Of a stretch of 64,000 bases of DNA, positions 24,279 to 33,253 are shown one piece after another. Every line of letters begins with the position of its first letter. Positions within the stretch are counted from its first letter, which is position 1. Origin of the DNA: CAIYRG01 sp964446945. GTDB lineage: Bacteria; Pseudomonadota; Alphaproteobacteria; Micropepsales; Micropepsaceae. Location of the stretch: assembly GCA_964446945.1 (NCBI GenBank), contig CAYUQO010000009.1, positions 1 through 64,000 of the forward strand. The letters run 5' to 3'. The position numbers were made by a program, and so were the translations under genes. A model generated the notes under the pieces. The model saw nothing but the letters and a program-made list of their open reading frames with translations. It was not told the DNA's origin and searched no databases.

Positions 24279-25847
24279 TTAGCCGCCTTCCTGGGCGCCT
24301 GCCGGACGGGCACGCGCCGCCACCGGTCCGACGATGCGGGCGAAATCGGCATTCTGTCCGGGATTGCCATGGATTGGCACATGCATCGACACGTCGAGAT
24401 TGAGACGCTTGATGTTGTTGAACAGCGCCACGGCATTCGCATTCACGTTGGGCAGATTTCCGCCCTGCGGTGGTGGCGAATACATGTCGGCGTTGATCAG
24501 GATCTTCGACGGCAGCAGATACACAACCGCCATGTCCTGGGCGTGGTTGAAATTGGTGAGGTGATAGCTGATCACCGTCTGCTTGCCGTCAGTGATCGTA
24601 TATTGATCGCGATAGGTTTCGAGTTTCCCCGGTCCGGGGCCCGTCGTCGCGAAGGGGAACATGGACAGACGATCGGGATGCAATGAACGCGGTTGCGGCG
24701 CGAGGATCACGCGTTCGAAAAAATTACGGTTCTGCTCATTGGTGACGATGGTCGCGCCTTCGGCATAGGCGGCCCGAAGTCCGCCGGAATGATCCCAATG
24801 ATGATGGGTGTTCACGACATAACGGATGGGTTTGTTGGGAATGAGCCGTTTGGCTTCGGCAATCACCGCCATCGTGCGTGCGTCATCCAGCGGCGCCTCG
24901 ATCAGCGTGATGTAGTCGGTCATCTCGACCGCCACGCTGTTGTGGCTGCCGCCACCGATGTACCAGACGCCAGGCGCAAGCTGACGTGACGCAACCGCCT
25001 GGCTTTGCGGCGGCGCCAGAGTGGCCGGAACAGCCGTCGCGGCATTCGCCACATTCGCTTTCGCGTCCGAGAGCTGAATGTCCATCCAGTTCATTCCGCG
25101 CACCAATGGGTGGTCGCCCTGATGCTCGTGAATATGGAATGGCATTTTGATGCCGTTGCCGATGTCGCGATAGTCGCTGTAGCGGATTTCGACCTGCATA
25201 TCGCCCATCATCGGATTGGGAATCCAGGTCACGACCCGTTCGAGCATATTCTGGTCATTGAATTCACCGGTGGCGCGATATTTGCCCATGGTGAATCCAA
25301 CCACATGCAAGGTCCGTTTACTGTCGACGAAATGACGTTCGGACTCCGCCACATTGGGCGAAGCCAGCGCCGCTTTGATGAAACCATGCGGGCTGACCCA
25401 CATCAGGAACTGGCGTGCCTCCGCGTCGTCGCCCACGACTCTCTGCGGCTGGCCCTGGGCATTCATGTTCCAGGCTGTATCGCCGTTGACGAATTCCTGG
25501 GCCCGCTGTTCGCCGACAATCGGGAATCCTGCGCCGCCGCCGCGTCCGGGATTGTTGCCCTGCACGCGCGTGAAATCGAGCCTTTCGGACTTGCTCGGAT
25601 AATCGATTGTCATCGCGTAGCTTTTCACATCCACGCGCGGCCAGTCGTCGTTGACGGTAAAATTCTGTCCGATGAAGCTCCAGCGCCCGGTCGCGTTATA
25701 CTGAATCGAATTGACCTTGGTGGCGCCGATCTGAGCATCCGCGGCCCGCAAAATGGCCTTCGGGTCCTGTTGCTGCGCCGCCGATGGAACGGCCGCGAGG
25801 GCAAGCAGAGCGGATGCTGCACAGCATCCGGTCACAAAATGCCTCAT
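24279..25847 (-). CDS. Secreted metallo-beta-lactamase-fold enzyme with N-terminal extra domain
   Basis: A 522-residue exported protein. ATG 25847 (MRHFVTGCCAASALLALAAV...AQQQ) is chosen because GGGAGGG lies 6 nt upstream. Residues ~30-270 form a beta-rich domain (SIQYNATGRWSFIGQNF, VTWIPNPMMGDMQVEIRYSD). The MBL domain begins at ~290 (APGVWYIGGGSHNSVAVEM) with zinc motif NTHHHWDHSGG near 350, NHAQDMAVVYL and PIHGNPG. This layout occurs in secreted lactonase/hydrolase-like proteins; the substrate is unknown. Terminator at 24222-24258. Confidence 0.8.
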   Translation of the reverse strand: MRHFVTGCCAASALLALAAVPSAAQQQDPKAILRAADAQIGATKVNSIQYNATGRWSFIGQNFTVNDDWPRVDVKSYAMTIDYPSKSERLDFTRVQGNNPGRGGGAGFPIVGEQRAQEFVNGDTAWNMNAQGQPQRVVGDDAEARQFLMWVSPHGFIKAALASPNVAESERHFVDSKRTLHVVGFTMGKYRATGEFNDQNMLERVVTWIPNPMMGDMQVEIRYSDYRDIGNGIKMPFHIHEHQGDHPLVRGMNWMDIQLSDAKANVANAATAVPATLAPPQSQAVASRQLAPGVWYIGGGSHNSVAVEMTDYITLIEAPLDDARTMAVIAEAKRLIPNKPIRYVVNTHHHWDHSGGLRAAYAEGATIVTNEQNRNFFERVILAPQPRSLHPDRLSMFPFATTGPGPGKLETYRDQYTITDGKQTVISYHLTNFNHAQDMAVVYLLPSKILINADMYSPPPQGGNLPNVNANAVALFNNIKRLNLDVSMHVPIHGNPGQNADFARIVGPVAARARPAGAQEGG

Positions 25848-25955
25848 GTGATTCCCTCCCAGTGCTCGCGAGCCGGGCATGGCGCTCAGCCGCGATCGCG
25901 CTGATTGTATCACGATTTCGCCATATCGGCGGGCGTGGAGGCCGAAAAAGAAGCT

Positions 25956-26720
25956 TTACAGACTGCTGCGGAGCAGTGCCGGGAGCGACGCCACACTGGG
26001 CAAGATGTGGCTGTACTTCTCTTTCCTGAGCCGCGCTTCGGTGGCGGCGCCTGAATACACGCCGATTGCAGCGGCGAGCCCGCCATTGTTCGCCGCCTGG
26101 ATATCCAGTGGCGTGTCGCCAATGGCGATGGCGTCGCCGACATTGTCCACGCGCGCCGCTTCCATGGCATGGAACAACATGTATGGCGCGGGCCTGCCAT
26201 CGACGACGTCGTCGCTGGTGATTGAGGCAACGAAGAAATGTTTCCAGCCAAGCCGGCCCAGAATCGATTCCGTAACCGGCCGGTCGAACCCGGTCGTGGT
26301 GGCAAGGATGTATCCGTCGCGCCGCATCTCCGCCATGGCCTGTTCGGCGCCATCAATCGGCCGCACCGTCTCATAGGCTTTGTTCACCTGGTCCACGAAC
26401 TGATCATAGATCGCCGCGACCAGTGACGGATCGGCTGTGCCTTTGCGCAGTTCCACGAAGTGCCGGACCATTTCGCGCTTGGAGGCTCCGCGCCAGTCGC
26501 CAATCTCGGCAAAAGTCACGTCCACTCCATGGCGGCCAAGCGCATCATGCATCGCATTCGGCACTTCACCATGATCTTCGATGATGGTCCCGCCGATATC
26601 GAGAATGACCAGACGGATTTTCCGCTTCGGCTGCGCCGCCACAGCAGGGGCAATCATCTCTGGTGCAAAAGCCGCGGCGAGCGTCGCGTGTTTCAGCGCC
26701 TGTCTTCGTGAAACTGCCAT
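25956..26720 (-). CDS. HAD-superfamily phosphonatase-like hydrolase with export signal
   Basis: A 254-residue HAD hydrolase. Motif I is LVILDIGGTIIED: the nucleophile Asp is present but the usual second Asp is Gly, as in the phosphonoacetaldehyde hydrolase branch rather than in phosphatases. Motif II is ATTTGFDRPV, motif III/IV AIGDTPLDIQAANNGG. A cap helix (AMHDALGRHGVDVTFAEIGD) follows motif I. The first ~28 residues (SRRQALKHATLAAAFAPEMI) look like a Tat-type signal, uncommon for this family. It could act on a periplasmic phosphonate or other substrate. Confidence 0.72.
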   Translation of the reverse strand: MAVSRRQALKHATLAAAFAPEMIAPAVAAQPKRKIRLVILDIGGTIIEDHGEVPNAMHDALGRHGVDVTFAEIGDWRGASKREMVRHFVELRKGTADPSLVAAIYDQFVDQVNKAYETVRPIDGAEQAMAEMRRDGYILATTTGFDRPVTESILGRLGWKHFFVASITSDDVVDGRPAPYMLFHAMEAARVDNVGDAIAIGDTPLDIQAANNGGLAAAIGVYSGAATEARLRKEKYSHILPSVASLPALLRSSL

Positions 26721-26784
26721 GTCATATCTCCGACGACAGTGTACCGGGAACGGGGTTACGCTGCATCCTGTTTGAGGGACAGCG

Positions 26785-27357
26785 ATGATCCTGCTTTACC
26801 AGCGCATTGGTGGCGGCCTGTGGGTGCTGTTCTGCATCGTCTGGCTGATCGGTTCGCTGAGCGCAAAAAAGACAGCCTCGCGCCGCGTATTCTGGAATCA
26901 GATGCCCTTGCGCCTGGCCATTGCGGTGGTCCTGGTGGCGTTGCTGGCGAGCCGTTCGCGCGGAGTACTACTGCGTTCCGGCGCGGCAATCCTGTCGAGT
27001 CCGTCTGCCGGACTGATCGGTCTCATTCTCTGCATTGCGGGCATCGGCTACGCCATCTGGGCCCGCATCGTGATCGGCGTAAATTGGGGTATGCCCATGA
27101 CGCTGAAAGCAAATCCGCAGCTCGTGACCTCCGGTCCCTATGCCCAGGTACGCCATCCGATCTATTCCGGTGTCCTGCTGGCAATGATCGGCTCGGCGCT
27201 CGCGATCAGCCTGTGGTGGGTGGTGTTCTTTGTGGTGAATGCGGCCCAGTTCGTTTACGCGGCCAAAAAAGAAGAGCAGCTCATGCTGCAAACATTTCCC
27301 GACAGCTATCCCGGCTATATGCGCCGTACCCGGATGCTGATCCCGTTTATTCTTTAA
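26785..27357 (+). CDS. Isoprenylcysteine carboxyl methyltransferase (ICMT) family membrane protein
   Basis: A 190-residue inner-membrane protein with 4-5 helices. The diagnostic C-terminal motifs are there: LVTSGPYAQVRHPIYSGVLL and KKEEQLMLQTFPDSYPGYMR, the SAM-binding core of ICMT/phospholipid methyltransferase-like proteins. Bacterial members methylate unknown lipids or small molecules. It is convergent with the DUF805 gene, sharing 4 bp. Confidence 0.82.
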   Translation: MILLYQRIGGGLWVLFCIVWLIGSLSAKKTASRRVFWNQMPLRLAIAVVLVALLASRSRGVLLRSGAAILSSPSAGLIGLILCIAGIGYAIWARIVIGVNWGMPMTLKANPQLVTSGPYAQVRHPIYSGVLLAMIGSALAISLWWVVFFVVNAAQFVYAAKKEEQLMLQTFPDSYPGYMRRTRMLIPFIL

Positions 27358-27800
27358 GCGGGCGCAAATTTGGGGGCGGGACCGAAGCGATTGTCTTCGC
27401 TCATGCCGGGTTGAGCGTAGAGATAAAGAAGATAGGCGATAGTGGCCAGCATCGCAGTCGCGAGCAGAAGCGTGACCGGCCAGAACCAGAAGAACAGCAG
27501 CAGCAGCAGGAACGCCGGAATCAATGGCGCCACCAGCCACCAGCCGCTGCGGTTCAAATCATGCAGCCGGCGAATGGCGACGCCGACCGTTGGAAGAAAA
27601 CAGCCGATGGACCAAACGGTGAGTGTCATCCGCAAGGCGGCAATCGGGGTCAGATACACCAGCAGTTCGGCAAGTACGGTGACCGCCAGGAATGTAAGGA
27701 TGTAATTCCAGAATTCGGCCCGGCCGGCGCGTCCGTGGAAGTCGAAATAATGTTCCAGCAGCACACGCTTAAACGTTCCGGGCGATATGCTCAAATTCAT
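27354..27800 (-). CDS. DUF805 inner-membrane protein
   Basis: A 148-residue protein with four membrane helices and the DUF805 signatures YFDFHGRAGRAEFWNY near residue 18 and GVAIRRLHDLNRSGWWLVAP near 73. GGAG lies 6-9 nt before the ATG at 27800. Function of the family is unknown. It is divergent from argC and convergent with the ICMT gene. Confidence 0.85.
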   Translation of the reverse strand: MNLSISPGTFKRVLLEHYFDFHGRAGRAEFWNYILTFLAVTVLAELLVYLTPIAALRMTLTVWSIGCFLPTVGVAIRRLHDLNRSGWWLVAPLIPAFLLLLLFFWFWPVTLLLATAMLATIAYLLYLYAQPGMSEDNRFGPAPKFAPA

Positions 27801-27901
27801 TATCTACTCCGGCAGATGTCAAACCGGGCGTGCTCTTGTTGCTCCCGCTCATGCGAGGTAAGAGCGTGCGCGAATTCATGTCAACCTTGGACTTAAGACT
27901 G

Positions 27902-28855
27902 ATGACGGTCAGGCTTTTTATCGATGGCGCCGCAGGCACAACGGGCCTCGAAATCCGTGATCGTCTGAAGAGTTGTGGCGATATTGATCTAATTGCCCTC
28001 GACGACCGGGTTCGCAAGGATGTCGCGGCGAGGAAGGCGGCGCTCAACGAGGCTGACATCGTCATTCTCTGTCTGCCCGATGCAGCGGCGCGCGAAGCTG
28101 TGTCATTGATCGAAAATCCTGCCGTGCGCGTGATCGATGCGAGCTCGGCCCACCGCGTGGCCGATGGCTGGGTCTACGGATTTCCGGAACTGGAAAAAAA
28201 CCGGCGGGCGGAAATGCGGGCCGCGAAGCGCGTCAGCAATCCGGGATGCTATCCAACCGGATTCCTTGCCATCATGCGCCCTCTGCTGCGCGAAAAGCTG
28301 CTCCCCGCCGATTATCCGGCCATGTGCAATGCGGTCTCGGGATATTCCGGCGGCGGGCGCGAGATGATCGCGGAATTCGAGAATGAGACGGCTCCGAATT
28401 TTACGCGCGAGACATTCCGGATCTACGCCATGCAGATGGAGCATAAGCATGTGCCGGAAATGCAGGTTCATTCCGGCCTCAGCCACAGGCCGTTATTTGC
28501 TCCGTCGGTCGGCCGGTTTTACCGCGGCATGCTGGTGGAAGTGCCGCTGCAATTATGGTCGCTTCCGGCAAATCCCACCATAAAGGCAATTTATTCGGCT
28601 CTGGCCGACAGCTATCGCACCGAACCACTGATTGAAGTGATCGGACCCGATGAGGCTGCGAAGCGAAAAACTCTCGATGCTGAGGAAGTGAAGGATACCG
28701 ACCGGCTGCGGCTCTATGTCTTTGGCAGTGACGCGCGGCGGCAGGCGAGACTGGTTGCCGTACTCGATAATCTCGGCAAGGGTGCGGGCGGCGCCTGCGT
28801 CCAGAATCTGAATGCCATGCTAGGCTGGCCGGAGACTCAGGGATTGATTCTTTGA
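27902..28855 (+). CDS. argC: N-acetyl-gamma-glutamyl-phosphate reductase, type 2
   Basis: A 317-residue NADPH-dependent cytosolic enzyme of arginine biosynthesis, reducing N-acetylglutamyl phosphate to the semialdehyde. The Rossmann start is RLFIDGAAGTTGLEIRDRL; the catalytic Cys sits in SNPGCYPTGFL near residue 115; YSGGGREMI and HKHVPEMQVHSG follow. The length and FIDGxAGTTG wording identify the short type 2 form. ATG 27902 is preferred to upstream in-frame ATGs because type 2 ArgC begins a few residues before FIDG; the Shine-Dalgarno is weak. Other arg genes are not adjacent. Confidence 0.92.
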   Translation: MTVRLFIDGAAGTTGLEIRDRLKSCGDIDLIALDDRVRKDVAARKAALNEADIVILCLPDAAAREAVSLIENPAVRVIDASSAHRVADGWVYGFPELEKNRRAEMRAAKRVSNPGCYPTGFLAIMRPLLREKLLPADYPAMCNAVSGYSGGGREMIAEFENETAPNFTRETFRIYAMQMEHKHVPEMQVHSGLSHRPLFAPSVGRFYRGMLVEVPLQLWSLPANPTIKAIYSALADSYRTEPLIEVIGPDEAAKRKTLDAEEVKDTDRLRLYVFGSDARRQARLVAVLDNLGKGAGGACVQNLNAMLGWPETQGLIL

Positions 28856-28885
28856 TCGCCGGTAAGATTACACACACGGCCTGAG

Positions 28886-29806
28886 ATGGAGATCTACCTC
28901 CCGGTCGCGCAGACCTCGGTCAATTGGGCCATGATCCTTTCCATGGGCGTCGCGGTGGGTTTCCTCGCCGGGATGCTTGGCGTCGGCGGCGGCTTTGTCA
29001 TGACTCCGCTGCTGATCTTCTACGGCATTCCCCCGGCGATTGCGGTTGCGACGCAGGCGAGCCCGATTTCGGCGGCGTCTTTCGTCGGCGCACTGTCGCA
29101 AGGTTCGAAGAACAGCGTCGATTACAAGATGGGCCTGGTCCTGCTGGTGGGCGGGCTCGCCGGATCGAGTCTCGGAGTCCTTGTGTTCAATGTGCTGCAG
29201 CGACTCGGTCTGCTCGATTTCGTGGTTGAGTTTGGCTATGTGCTGCTTCTGACCTCGATCGGCGGACTGATGCTCAAGGAAAGCATCCAGGTCATTCTTG
29301 CCGCCCGCAGGGGCGTGCCCATCCCAAGTCATCAGCCGGGCCAGCACAACTGGATTCACAATCTGCCGCTGAAAATGCGCTTCCGGCGCTCGCGGCTGTA
29401 TATTTCCGCCATTCCGGTCGTCGTGCTCGGATTGTCCGTAGGGGTGCTGACGGCGATCCTTGGCACCGGCGGCGCGTTCATGCTGATCCCCGCCAAGATT
29501 TATCTGTTGCGCATGCGCACGGACATTGCGGTCGGCACATCGCAATTTCAGGTCTTCTTCGTCGCCGCGATGACGACGCTGTTGCACGCAGTTTCCGACC
29601 ACACCGTCGACATTGTGCTCGCCGGCCTCTTGATCATCGGAGGCGTACTCGGCGCACAGATGGGAATTCGTATTGGCTCGCGCTTGCGCGGCGAAGAAAT
29701 GCGTGCCGCATTGGCGATCCTCATCCTCGGCATCGCGGCGCGGCTGTTGATCGGCGTTGTCCTCACACCTGCCGATGTTTATTCCGTCGTTCCTCAAACC
29801 ACGTAA
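28886..29806 (+). CDS. TSUP (TauE/SafE) family permease
   Basis: A 306-residue inner-membrane protein with 8 or so helices. The duplicated TSUP motifs are clear: GFLAGMLGVGGGFVMTPLLI near residue 24 and VGVLTAILGTGGAFMLIPAK near 190. Members export sulfite, sulfoacetate or similar anions; nothing here fixes the substrate. It lies 30 nt after argC and 6 nt before threonine aldolase, so an operon is likely, though functional linkage is not obvious. Confidence 0.88.
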   Translation: MEIYLPVAQTSVNWAMILSMGVAVGFLAGMLGVGGGFVMTPLLIFYGIPPAIAVATQASPISAASFVGALSQGSKNSVDYKMGLVLLVGGLAGSSLGVLVFNVLQRLGLLDFVVEFGYVLLLTSIGGLMLKESIQVILAARRGVPIPSHQPGQHNWIHNLPLKMRFRRSRLYISAIPVVVLGLSVGVLTAILGTGGAFMLIPAKIYLLRMRTDIAVGTSQFQVFFVAAMTTLLHAVSDHTVDIVLAGLLIIGGVLGAQMGIRIGSRLRGEEMRAALAILILGIAARLLIGVVLTPADVYSVVPQTT

Positions 29807-29812
29807 GAAGCC

Positions 29813-30850
29813 ATGAGTGATTTTATCGATCTGCGGTCTGATACCGTAACGCGCCCTTCTGATGCCATGCGCCGCGCCATGGCCGCGGCAGAGGTGGGCG
29901 ACGATCAGTATGGCGAGGACCCGACCGTCAATCTCCTGCAGGAACGGATGGCCGCCTTGCTTGGCAAAGAGGCCGCCCTGTTTTTGCCGAGCGGCACGAT
30001 GGCCAATCAGATTGCGCTCAAACTGCTGACCCGCCCCGGCGATGAGGTCATCCTCGCCGACGAGACGCATATGGTCTGGCATGAAGCCGGCGCAGGAGCG
30101 GCAAATTCCGGGGTGCAGTTTACGACCGTCGGAAAAGACGGATTGTTCACCGCGGACGATTTTCGCGCCGCTATAAAACCCTCCGGCCACATGCTGTTTC
30201 CGCCGACCACAATGGTGGCGGTCGAAAACACCCATAACCGCTGCGGCGGATTGGTTTTCCCACAAGTCGACGCAAAAGATGTTTGCGCGGCGGCCCATGC
30301 CATGGGCATAAGCAGCTATCTCGACGGCGCGCGGCTGTTCAATTCCGCAGCAGCGAGCGGATTCTCCGTGTCCGAACTTGCGGCGCCGTTCGATGTTGTG
30401 TCCGTCGCGCTGTCAAAAGGACTGGGTTGTCCGATCGGCAGCATGATCGCCGGCACCAAAACGGATATGCAGCGGGCGGTGCGTATCCGCCGCATGTTTG
30501 GCGGCGCTTTGCGTCAGGCGGGCATCATCGCCGCCGCAGGCATCTATGCGCTCGATAACAATATCGCCAGGCTCGGCGAGGATCACGCCAATGCCCGACT
30601 GATCGCCGAAAAGATCTGCGATGTTCCTGGCGTAAAGCTGGATATGAAAACGGTTCAATCCAACATCATCATCGTCAATCTTGCGGAGTCTGCGCCGGAT
30701 GCCGATGACATCGCGCTGCGCGCCCGGAAATCCGGCGTGCTTCTATCGGTGTTCGGACGAAAGAAGCTGCGCGCGGTCACTCATCTGAATGTCAGCCGCG
30801 ATGACTGCGCCCGCGCCGCCGAAGCCCTGGTCCAGGTCTTCCGCGGCTGA
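29813..30850 (+). CDS. ltaE: Low-specificity L-threonine aldolase
   Basis: A 345-residue PLP enzyme that cleaves L-threonine/allo-threonine to glycine and acetaldehyde. Motifs: DLRSDTVTRPSDAMRRAM at the N-terminus, GDDQYGEDPTV, FLPSGTMANQIAL, VENTHNRCGG, and the PLP lysine in VSVALSKGLGCPIGS near residue 201. The start follows the TSUP stop by 6 nt. With hom and metH in the same window it supplies the glycine/one-carbon branch. Confident. Confidence 0.93.
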   Translation: MSDFIDLRSDTVTRPSDAMRRAMAAAEVGDDQYGEDPTVNLLQERMAALLGKEAALFLPSGTMANQIALKLLTRPGDEVILADETHMVWHEAGAGAANSGVQFTTVGKDGLFTADDFRAAIKPSGHMLFPPTTMVAVENTHNRCGGLVFPQVDAKDVCAAAHAMGISSYLDGARLFNSAAASGFSVSELAAPFDVVSVALSKGLGCPIGSMIAGTKTDMQRAVRIRRMFGGALRQAGIIAAAGIYALDNNIARLGEDHANARLIAEKICDVPGVKLDMKTVQSNIIIVNLAESAPDADDIALRARKSGVLLSVFGRKKLRAVTHLNVSRDDCARAAEALVQVFRG

Positions 30851-30907
30851 ACGTTTTAGCGGCGCGTTTTCTGTGCCGAACCGGCAACCACTTCGGCGGA
30901 AAACTCT

Positions 30908-32797
30908 TCAGGCTGCCTTGCGGCGTTTTGGTTTGGGTTCGGTATTCAGACCGCCAGCCTTGATATGCACATACGTTCCTGGCGCATCGGCGAGGACCGC
31001 GAGCGCGCCGTCACCGGGTGTGCGCGCCGGGACCTGTCCGCCGGACCGCGGTGCCAGCCATGCGTCCCAATAGGGCCACCATGAACCGGCGTGTTCGGTA
31101 GCCCCTGCGCGCCACAAATCCAACGTCGCGGGCAGCGCGTCATTGGTCCAATGCTGGTACTTCATCGCCGCTGGAGCATTCACGACACCGGCAATGTGCC
31201 CTGATCCGGCCAGCATATATCGGACTTCGCCACCAAACAGCTTCGCGCCTCGGTACACCGAAACAGCCGGCGCAATATGGTCCTCGCGCGCTGCGTGAAA
31301 GAAGGCCGGGGTTTTGATCTTTTTCAGGTCCAGCATTTGGCCTGCCAATTTCATGCGCGCTTCGGCGAGTGCATTGTTGCGGTAGCATTCGCGCAAGTAT
31401 GTCAGGTGCAGTTTCAAAGGCATGCGTGTGGTGTCGGAATTCCAGTACAGCAGGTCGAACGGTAACGGCTCGCGTCCCAACAGATAATTGTTCACCACAA
31501 AGGACCAGATCAGGTCGTTCGCGCGCAGCATGTTGAAGGTCATCGCCATTTTCGAGCCTTCGAGCACGCCGCCACTGGCGCGCATCTGCTGCTCCAGCGA
31601 CGCGAGCTGCTCGTCATCGACGAAGACCTGCAAGTCGCCGGATTGTTCGAAGTCGACCTGCGCTGCGAAGAAAGTGGCGGAATTGAAGCGGTCTTTGTTC
31701 TCGCCTGTCGCAGCACTGTAGGCGAGAGTGGCGCCAAGCAGTGTGCCGGCAATGCAATAGCCAATGACATTGACTTTGTGCTCACCGGTCGCCTGTTCGA
31801 CTGCGTCCAGCGCCGCAAAGATGCCGTCGCGCATGTAATCTTCGAATCCCTTGTCGGCGAGCGCCGGTCCGGGATTGACCCATGACACCACAAAGACGGT
31901 GTAGCCGCGGCTCACCGCCCATTTGACGAAGGAATTCTCCGGCTTGAGATCAAGGATGTAGAATTTGTTGATCCACGGCGGAAAGACCAGAAGCGGCACG
32001 CGGTGCACTGTCTCTGTTGATGGCGTGTATTGCAGCAGTTCGAGCAGCTCATTGCGGAACACGACCTTGCCCGGTGTCACCGCAATGTCTTTGCCGATGA
32101 CGAAATTTCCCGAGGTCTGGCGGATTGAGAGTTCTCCCTGACCGCGCTCGAGATCGGTCAGAAGATTGTCGAGTCCGCGGACAAGATTTTCGCCGTTGCT
32201 GCTGAGCGTCTCGCGCAGCACCTCAGGATTTGTCAGCACGAAATTGGACGGCGCAATCGCGTCGGCAAACTGCCGCGCATAAAACACCGCGCGGTTCTGC
32301 GTCCGCTCATCCATTCCGGGCACTCCGGCCACGGTGCGCTGCAGCCAGTTCGCGGTGAGCAGGTAGGACTGTTTGATGAAATCATAGACCTGGTTGTCCT
32401 GCCAATCGTGATCGCGGAATCGGCGGTCGCCGGGTTGCGGCGTGACCACCGGTTCGACTTTGCGGCCGGCCGCCCGTTCGGCGGTTCGCTGCAAAAGACT
32501 CGCGTAATCGCGCCACAGCTCGAACTGCGCATTCAGGACCGCGGCGGGATTGGCCGCCATTTGCTTGAACAGCGCGAACCACGCACCGCTGATATTGAGC
32601 GGATCGAACGGCTCATGGCCAATCCGATGACTTTGACGGGCGAGAAACTGTCCAACCAGTTGCTGGCTCTTTGCCGCGACCTTGGCCATGTTTCTGCCGA
32701 ATGCCTGTGCATCTGTAATGCGATATGAGCTCTCAGGCGCTGGTTTCGGCGCAGAGCTTGCGGCATCAGCTGATTTGTTATCTCGATGTTTAGCCAT
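30908..32797 (-). CDS. phaC: Class I poly(3-hydroxyalkanoate) synthase
   Basis: A 629-residue granule-bound enzyme polymerising 3-hydroxyacyl-CoA. The alpha/beta hydrolase core has VFPPWINKFYILDL, the lipase-like box NVIGYCIAGTLL with catalytic Cys near 347, the Asp in REDHIAP and His in GSGHIAG. Length and the N-terminal domain (residues ~50-230) fit class I synthases that need no PhaE. phaA/phaB and phasin genes are not in the window. The tail is basic (KPKRRK). It is divergent from the lipoprotein gene at 32954. Confidence 0.94.
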   Translation of the reverse strand: MAKHRDNKSADAASSAPKPAPESSYRITDAQAFGRNMAKVAAKSQQLVGQFLARQSHRIGHEPFDPLNISGAWFALFKQMAANPAAVLNAQFELWRDYASLLQRTAERAAGRKVEPVVTPQPGDRRFRDHDWQDNQVYDFIKQSYLLTANWLQRTVAGVPGMDERTQNRAVFYARQFADAIAPSNFVLTNPEVLRETLSSNGENLVRGLDNLLTDLERGQGELSIRQTSGNFVIGKDIAVTPGKVVFRNELLELLQYTPSTETVHRVPLLVFPPWINKFYILDLKPENSFVKWAVSRGYTVFVVSWVNPGPALADKGFEDYMRDGIFAALDAVEQATGEHKVNVIGYCIAGTLLGATLAYSAATGENKDRFNSATFFAAQVDFEQSGDLQVFVDDEQLASLEQQMRASGGVLEGSKMAMTFNMLRANDLIWSFVVNNYLLGREPLPFDLLYWNSDTTRMPLKLHLTYLRECYRNNALAEARMKLAGQMLDLKKIKTPAFFHAAREDHIAPAVSVYRGAKLFGGEVRYMLAGSGHIAGVVNAPAAMKYQHWTNDALPATLDLWRAGATEHAGSWWPYWDAWLAPRSGGQVPARTPGDGALAVLADAPGTYVHIKAGGLNTEPKPKRRKAA

Positions 32798-32953
32798 ATC
32801 GGTAGAGACTCGGTGACGAGTTCAATATGGGACCTGAACGAAGCCTGCGGAAGGGCGAAGCCATTCCGTGGCTCCTTGGAAGCATCTGCGCTCGCCGGTA
32901 TATCTGTTCCGGCTCGCGCGCCGGATCCGGTTCGGGAGGCGAAAGGTAAGTCG

Positions 32954-33253
32954 ATGTTCGTGAAGCGTTACTGGATTTTACTGCCTCTCGTGGTGCTTTC
33001 GGCCGGCTGCACCAAACTGCCCGAAGTGGGCGGCATGCCACTGCCGAATCTCGATTCCCAGGGACCGGTAAGCTATCGGGACTTGAGCACGATTCCTGAT
33101 CCTCCGGCGCCGACTCCTTACGACACGAGTCAGGCCGCAATTCAGCAGCTCTCCCAGGACCGCGGAACGGCACAGGCTGCCGCGGACACGGTTCGGGGCG
33201 AGGCTTTCACCCAACCAAATCCGGCGCCACCCCAATTCATGTTTCAGCAATGA
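32954..33253 (+). CDS. Small lipoprotein
   Basis: A 99-residue protein with a lipoprotein signal MFVKRYWILLPLVVLSAGC (lipobox LSAGC). The mature part is proline-rich (PDPPAPTPYDTSQAAIQQLS) and probably unstructured. AAGG stands ~7 nt before ATG 32954; upstream frame to 32786 is not coding. The stop overlaps the aminotransferase start by 4 nt (ATGA), an arrangement that places a surface lipoprotein at the head of the amino-acid operon. Role unknown. Confidence 0.75.
   Translation: MFVKRYWILLPLVVLSAGCTKLPEVGGMPLPNLDSQGPVSYRDLSTIPDPPAPTPYDTSQAAIQQLSQDRGTAQAAADTVRGEAFTQPNPAPPQFMFQQ

Noticed and set aside
28868..30298. 476-codon reverse ORF
   Set aside because: Antisense to the TSUP permease and threonine aldolase genes, both of which have clear family motifs.
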